DNA of 64,000 bases from Pseudomonas cichorii (lineage in GTDB: Bacteria; Pseudomonadota; Gammaproteobacteria; Pseudomonadales; Pseudomonadaceae): NCBI RefSeq assembly GCF_015471405.1, contig NZ_BLVZ01000008.1:62001-126000 (forward strand). Direction: 5' to 3'. The notes beneath the pieces are model-generated. The model had not been told where the DNA came from. It did no database searches and worked only from the letters and a program-made list of their open reading frames with translations. Positions 61,382 through 64,000 of the stretch are shown here, piece after piece; the first letter of the stretch is position 1, and the number at the start of each line of letters is the position of its first letter. Made by a program: the position numbers and the translations under genes.

Positions 61382-62049
61382 GCTCCGGCCTCCCCGTCAC
61401 CGATCAGACGACCGCGTTGCAGGGTCAGCATGCGATGGCGCATACGCGCGATCAGTGCCAGGTCGTGACTGGCGATCAGCACGCTGGTCCCCAACCGGTT
61501 GATGTCTTCAAACACGCCCATGATTTCTGCGGCCAATCGAGGGTCGAGGTTACCGGTCGGTTCATCGGCCAGCAGCAAGGCCGGGCGATGGACGATGGCA
61601 CGTGCAATACCGACACGCTGCTGTTGGCCTGTGGACAAGTCGCCAGGGTACAGATCCGCCTTGTCGGACAAGGCCACACGCTCCAGTGCCGAATCCACAC
61701 GCTTGGCGATATCGACCTTGGACAGACCGAGAATCTGCAAGGGCAGCGCGATGTTGTTGAAAACGGTGCGGTCGAACAGCAACTGATGGTTCTGGAACAC
61801 CACACCGATCTGACGCCGTAAAAACGGAATCTGGGCGTTGCTGATCTGTCCCAGATCCTGACCCGCCAGCATCAATTTGCCAGTTGTCGGGCGTTCCATG
61901 GCCAGCAACAGGCGCAGCAAGGTGCTTTTACCGGCACCGGAGTGGCCGGTAACGAACAGGAACTCACCGCGACGTACTCGAAAGCTCAGTTCATGCAATC
62001 CGACATGTCCATTCGGATAACGCTTACCGACCTGCTCGAAACGAATCAT
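61378..62049 (-). CDS. ftsE: Cell division ATP-binding protein FtsE
   Basis: 223 residues. Walker A 'GHSGAGKSTLLRLLL', Q-loop 'QIGVVFQNHQLL', ABC signature LSTGQ ('GDLSTGQQQRVGIARAI', a common variant of LSGGQ), Walker B 'PALLLADEPTGNLDPRL', switch His in 'VLIASHDLALI'. It is the ATPase of the FtsEX complex. It overlaps ftsY upstream and ftsX downstream by ATGA. It is the only ABC ATPase in the window and belongs to cell division, not to the adhesin exporter. Confidence 0.96.
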   Translation of the reverse strand: MIRFEQVGKRYPNGHVGLHELSFRVRRGEFLFVTGHSGAGKSTLLRLLLAMERPTTGKLMLAGQDLGQISNAQIPFLRRQIGVVFQNHQLLFDRTVFNNIALPLQILGLSKVDIAKRVDSALERVALSDKADLYPGDLSTGQQQRVGIARAIVHRPALLLADEPTGNLDPRLAAEIMGVFEDINRLGTSVLIASHDLALIARMRHRMLTLQRGRLIGDGEAGA

Positions 62050-63503
62050 GTACGCTCCCGCTCCGCAAACAGAGCCTGAACAAAGGGTTCGGCTTCAAAG
62101 GTACGCAGATCGTCGATACCTTCACCCACGCCGATATAACGGATCGGCAAGCCAAACTGCTTGGCCAGAGCGAAGATCACACCGCCTTTTGCCGTGCCAT
62201 CGAGTTTAGTGAGTGCCAGGCCGGTCAGGGAGACCGTCTGGTTGAATTGTTTGGCCTGATTGATGGCGTTCTGACCGGTGCCGGCATCGAGTACCAGCAG
62301 GACTTCGTGCGGTGCGTCGGCATCCAGCTTGCCGATCACACGACGAACCTTTTTCAGTTCTTCCATCAGGTTGTCTTTGGTGTGCAGACGGCCCGCAGTG
62401 TCAGCGATCAGCACATCGATGCCACGGGCCTTGGCGGCCTGTACGGCATCGAAGATCACCGAGGCCGAGTCGGCGCCCGTATGCTGGGCGATGACCGGAA
62501 TATGGTTACGCTCGCCCCAGACCTGTAATTGCTCGACGGCGGCAGCGCGGAAGGTATCACCCGCCGCCAGCATGACTTTCTTGCCTTCGAGTTGCAGCTT
62601 CTTGGCCAGCTTGCCGATGGTCGTGGTCTTGCCCGCGCCGTTGACGCCTACCACCAGAATCACGAACGGCTTGTGCTCGGCCTTGATAACCAGCGGCTGC
62701 TCGACAGGCTTGAGCATCGCAGCCAGTTCGCCTTGCAGCGAGGTGTAAAGCGCCTGAGCATCGGTCAACTGCTTGCGCGCAACCTTTTGGGTCAGGCTCT
62801 GGATAATCACCGATGTCGCTTCGACACCCACGTCGGCCGTCAGCAAACGGGTTTCGATTTCTTCAAGCAAGTCATCGTCGATTGCCTTTTTACCCAGGAA
62901 CAGGCTGGCCATGCCCTCGCCAATGCTGGCGCTGGTTTTCGACAAGCCCTGCTTGAGGCGGGCGAAGAAACCGACCTTGGGTGCTTCGGCCTGTGGCTCG
63001 GCAGGTGCAGCTTCAACAACAGGCTCGGCAACCTCGGCAACTGGCTGCTCCACTACAGGCGCGGCAACTGGCGGTATAACCGGGACAGGCTCAGGCACCA
63101 CGGCTGGCGCAACTTCCAGCACCGGCGCGGGCTCGATCACAGGCTCGGGAGCCGCATGCACGGGTTCCGGAATCGGCGGCGTGACATGAGCCTCACGCTC
63201 ATCGGTCAAGGCCACCGGCTCTTCAGCCACAGGCAAGGTCAGCCAGGGCTGCGGAGCAGGCTCACCTGGTTGCACAGGAGCATGAGCTTCTGGCGCGTGG
63301 GCTTCGAGGGAGGGCTCAGGAACTGGCGGCGCGAGTTGTGGCTCGACAGGCAGCGGCGCTTCGGCAACCGGCTCGGGCTGGGCTGTGGATAACTCTTGCG
63401 CCGGTTCTGCGGCTTCCTGCGGTTTTTTACGCAGCCATCCGAACAGGCCTTTCTTTTCTCCAGCCGCGGCTGGGGTCTTCTTGTCGTCGTTGGAACCAAA
63501 CAT
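62046..63503 (-). CDS. ftsY: Signal recognition particle receptor FtsY
   Basis: 485 residues. Residues 1-180 form an acidic, Pro/Ala/Val-rich A domain ('PVAEAPLPVEPQLAPPVPEP') after a basic start ('MFGSNDDKKTPAAAGEKKGL'). The NG domain follows: G1 'VVGVNGAGKTTTIGKLAKKL', G3 'DVLIADTAGRLHTKDNLMEE', G4 'LTKLDGTAKGGVIFAL'. It docks the SRP-ribosome complex to the membrane. The A domain is longer than in most FtsY and strongly repetitive. Its ATG at 63501-63503 has only a weak ribosome site (GAGATAG). Confidence 0.96.
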   Translation of the reverse strand: MFGSNDDKKTPAAAGEKKGLFGWLRKKPQEAAEPAQELSTAQPEPVAEAPLPVEPQLAPPVPEPSLEAHAPEAHAPVQPGEPAPQPWLTLPVAEEPVALTDEREAHVTPPIPEPVHAAPEPVIEPAPVLEVAPAVVPEPVPVIPPVAAPVVEQPVAEVAEPVVEAAPAEPQAEAPKVGFFARLKQGLSKTSASIGEGMASLFLGKKAIDDDLLEEIETRLLTADVGVEATSVIIQSLTQKVARKQLTDAQALYTSLQGELAAMLKPVEQPLVIKAEHKPFVILVVGVNGAGKTTTIGKLAKKLQLEGKKVMLAAGDTFRAAAVEQLQVWGERNHIPVIAQHTGADSASVIFDAVQAAKARGIDVLIADTAGRLHTKDNLMEELKKVRRVIGKLDADAPHEVLLVLDAGTGQNAINQAKQFNQTVSLTGLALTKLDGTAKGGVIFALAKQFGLPIRYIGVGEGIDDLRTFEAEPFVQALFAERERT

Positions 63504-63758
63504 GGAGGACGGCTATCTCAAGGTAGCGAAACGCCATAGGGCGTTTCGGAAAATTCTGACATGTACCAAGACTGCTTTTAGGGCTGCTTGTTCATTAGGC
63601 CGTTCTTTAATGGCCTGGTGTTTAACCGCGATTTGAACAGGTTTCACTCGCACTTGGCTAATGAAGGCTGTTTCTGTCGCAAACGGATCAGTATCCTAAC
63701 ACCCCCGCGCCCGCCGACGCTAAGTTCAAGCGGGCAGTCCTACAGGTTCAAATTACGA
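63504..63758. promoter_or_regulatory. Divergent region ftsY / M16 peptidase gene, with inverted repeat
   Basis: 255 bases without a gene. GAAACGCC-ATAG-GGCGTTTC at 63528-63547 is a perfect 8-bp stem, 25 bases upstream of the ftsY start. It may be an operator or a 5'-leader hairpin. Other parts show TTTAATGGCC and short AT tracts, but no promoter boxes could be assigned with confidence. Confidence 0.5.
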
Positions 63759-64000
63759 ATGAATGCTCTAGCCCGCCGCGCCGCTGGCCTGCTGCTCAGC
63801 ACGATTTGTCTGCCCCTGACAGCATTGGCCGCCGATCCACAGCCTACTCATGAATTCATGCTGGACAATGGCTTGAAAGTCATCGTCCGCGAAGACCACC
63901 GCGCACCGGTCGTGGTATCCCAGATCTGGTACAAGGTCGGCTCCAGCTACGAGACACCGGGCCAGACAGGTCTGTCCCACGCCCTTGAGCACATGATGTT
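63759..64000 (+). CDS. M16-family zinc peptidase (insulinase-like), 5' part only
   Basis: The first 80 residues are visible before the window ends. A signal peptide '[20 protein letters not shown]' plus 'TALAA' leads to '[20 protein letters not shown]', then '[20 protein letters not shown]', which contains the inverted zinc motif HxxEH (HALEH). It should be a periplasmic M16 peptidase, the first of the tandem pair usually found beside ftsY in pseudomonads. The later Glu zinc ligand and C-terminal domains lie outside the window. Confidence 0.85.
   Translation, partial: MNALARRAAGLLLSTICLPLTALAADPQPTHEFMLDNGLKVIVREDHRAPVVVSQIWYKVGSSYETPGQTGLSHALEHMM

Noticed and set aside
61378..62049. FtsE considered as the missing ATPase of the exporter
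   Set aside because: It is more than 30 kb away, overlaps ftsY and ftsX, and has clear FtsE motifs.

Overview
This window reads as a chromosome segment of a Pseudomonas, most likely of the P. syringae/viridiflava/cichorii type. The evidence is the conserved order pilT-yggS-proC-yggT-metX-metW-rdgB-hemW-trmB-thiG-thiS-mtgA-rpoH-ftsX-ftsE-ftsY, the pilGHIJ-chpA cluster beside gshB-tonB-algH-yqgF-pyrR-pyrB-pyrC', and about ten intergenic REP/REPIN elements built on GCGAATGAATTCGC. The species call is inference. No rRNA, tRNA, CRISPR array or insertion sequence was found.

Layout. (1) 3-7931: malonate catabolism. A minus-strand operon mdcA-B-C-D-E-G-H-madL-madM encodes biotin-independent malonate decarboxylase, its cofactor enzymes and a two-part malonate importer. 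It converges on a truncated LysR gene (mdcR) at the window edge. (2) 8170-12886: an accessory strip with an AT-rich secreted M60/enhancin-like metalloprotease, a small DUF6124 protein behind a structured leader, a class II Fic protein with operator-like repeats upstream, and an unknown membrane-anchored protein. (3) 12973-30564: the most unusual part, apparently one surface-protein/export system. One minus-strand operon runs sulfotransferase - 2428-aa adhesin - lipidated TolC-type channel - Asp/Asn beta-hydroxylase-like protein - second sulfotransferase. A divergent pair encodes a tail-collar (MdpB-like) protein and a DUF6916 protein. A second minus-strand operon encodes a small HlyD adaptor, a GAF-HlyD fusion, an M50 metalloprotease fused to HlyD, and a GNAT. 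No ABC ATPase lies near it. The adhesin carries the N-terminal motif LEPRMLFDGA instead of a recognisable Sec signal.

(4) 30780-40839: the Pil-Chp chemosensory system controlling type IV pili (chpC, chpA, pilJ, pilI, pilH, pilG). The methyltransferase pilK and methylesterase chpB of the P. aeruginosa cluster are missing. (5) 41069-47010: glutathione synthetase, a TonB protein, AlgH, YqgF, and the pyrimidine genes pyrR-pyrB-pyrC', where pyrC' lacks the dihydroorotase metal ligands. (6) 47071-58491: a TM2 protein, an NlpC/P60 hydrolase, pilT, then housekeeping genes for PLP homeostasis, proline, methionine, nucleotide-pool sanitation, heme insertion, tRNA modification and thiamine. (7) 58573-64000: mtgA, rpoH, the ftsX-ftsE-ftsY division/secretion operon, and the start of an M16 peptidase gene cut by the window end.

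How the parts may work together: regions 4 and 6 both serve type IV pilus motility (signalling and the retraction motor). Region 3 would export and display a large, possibly sulfated or hydroxylated adhesin; this is inferred from gene order and domains, not demonstrated.
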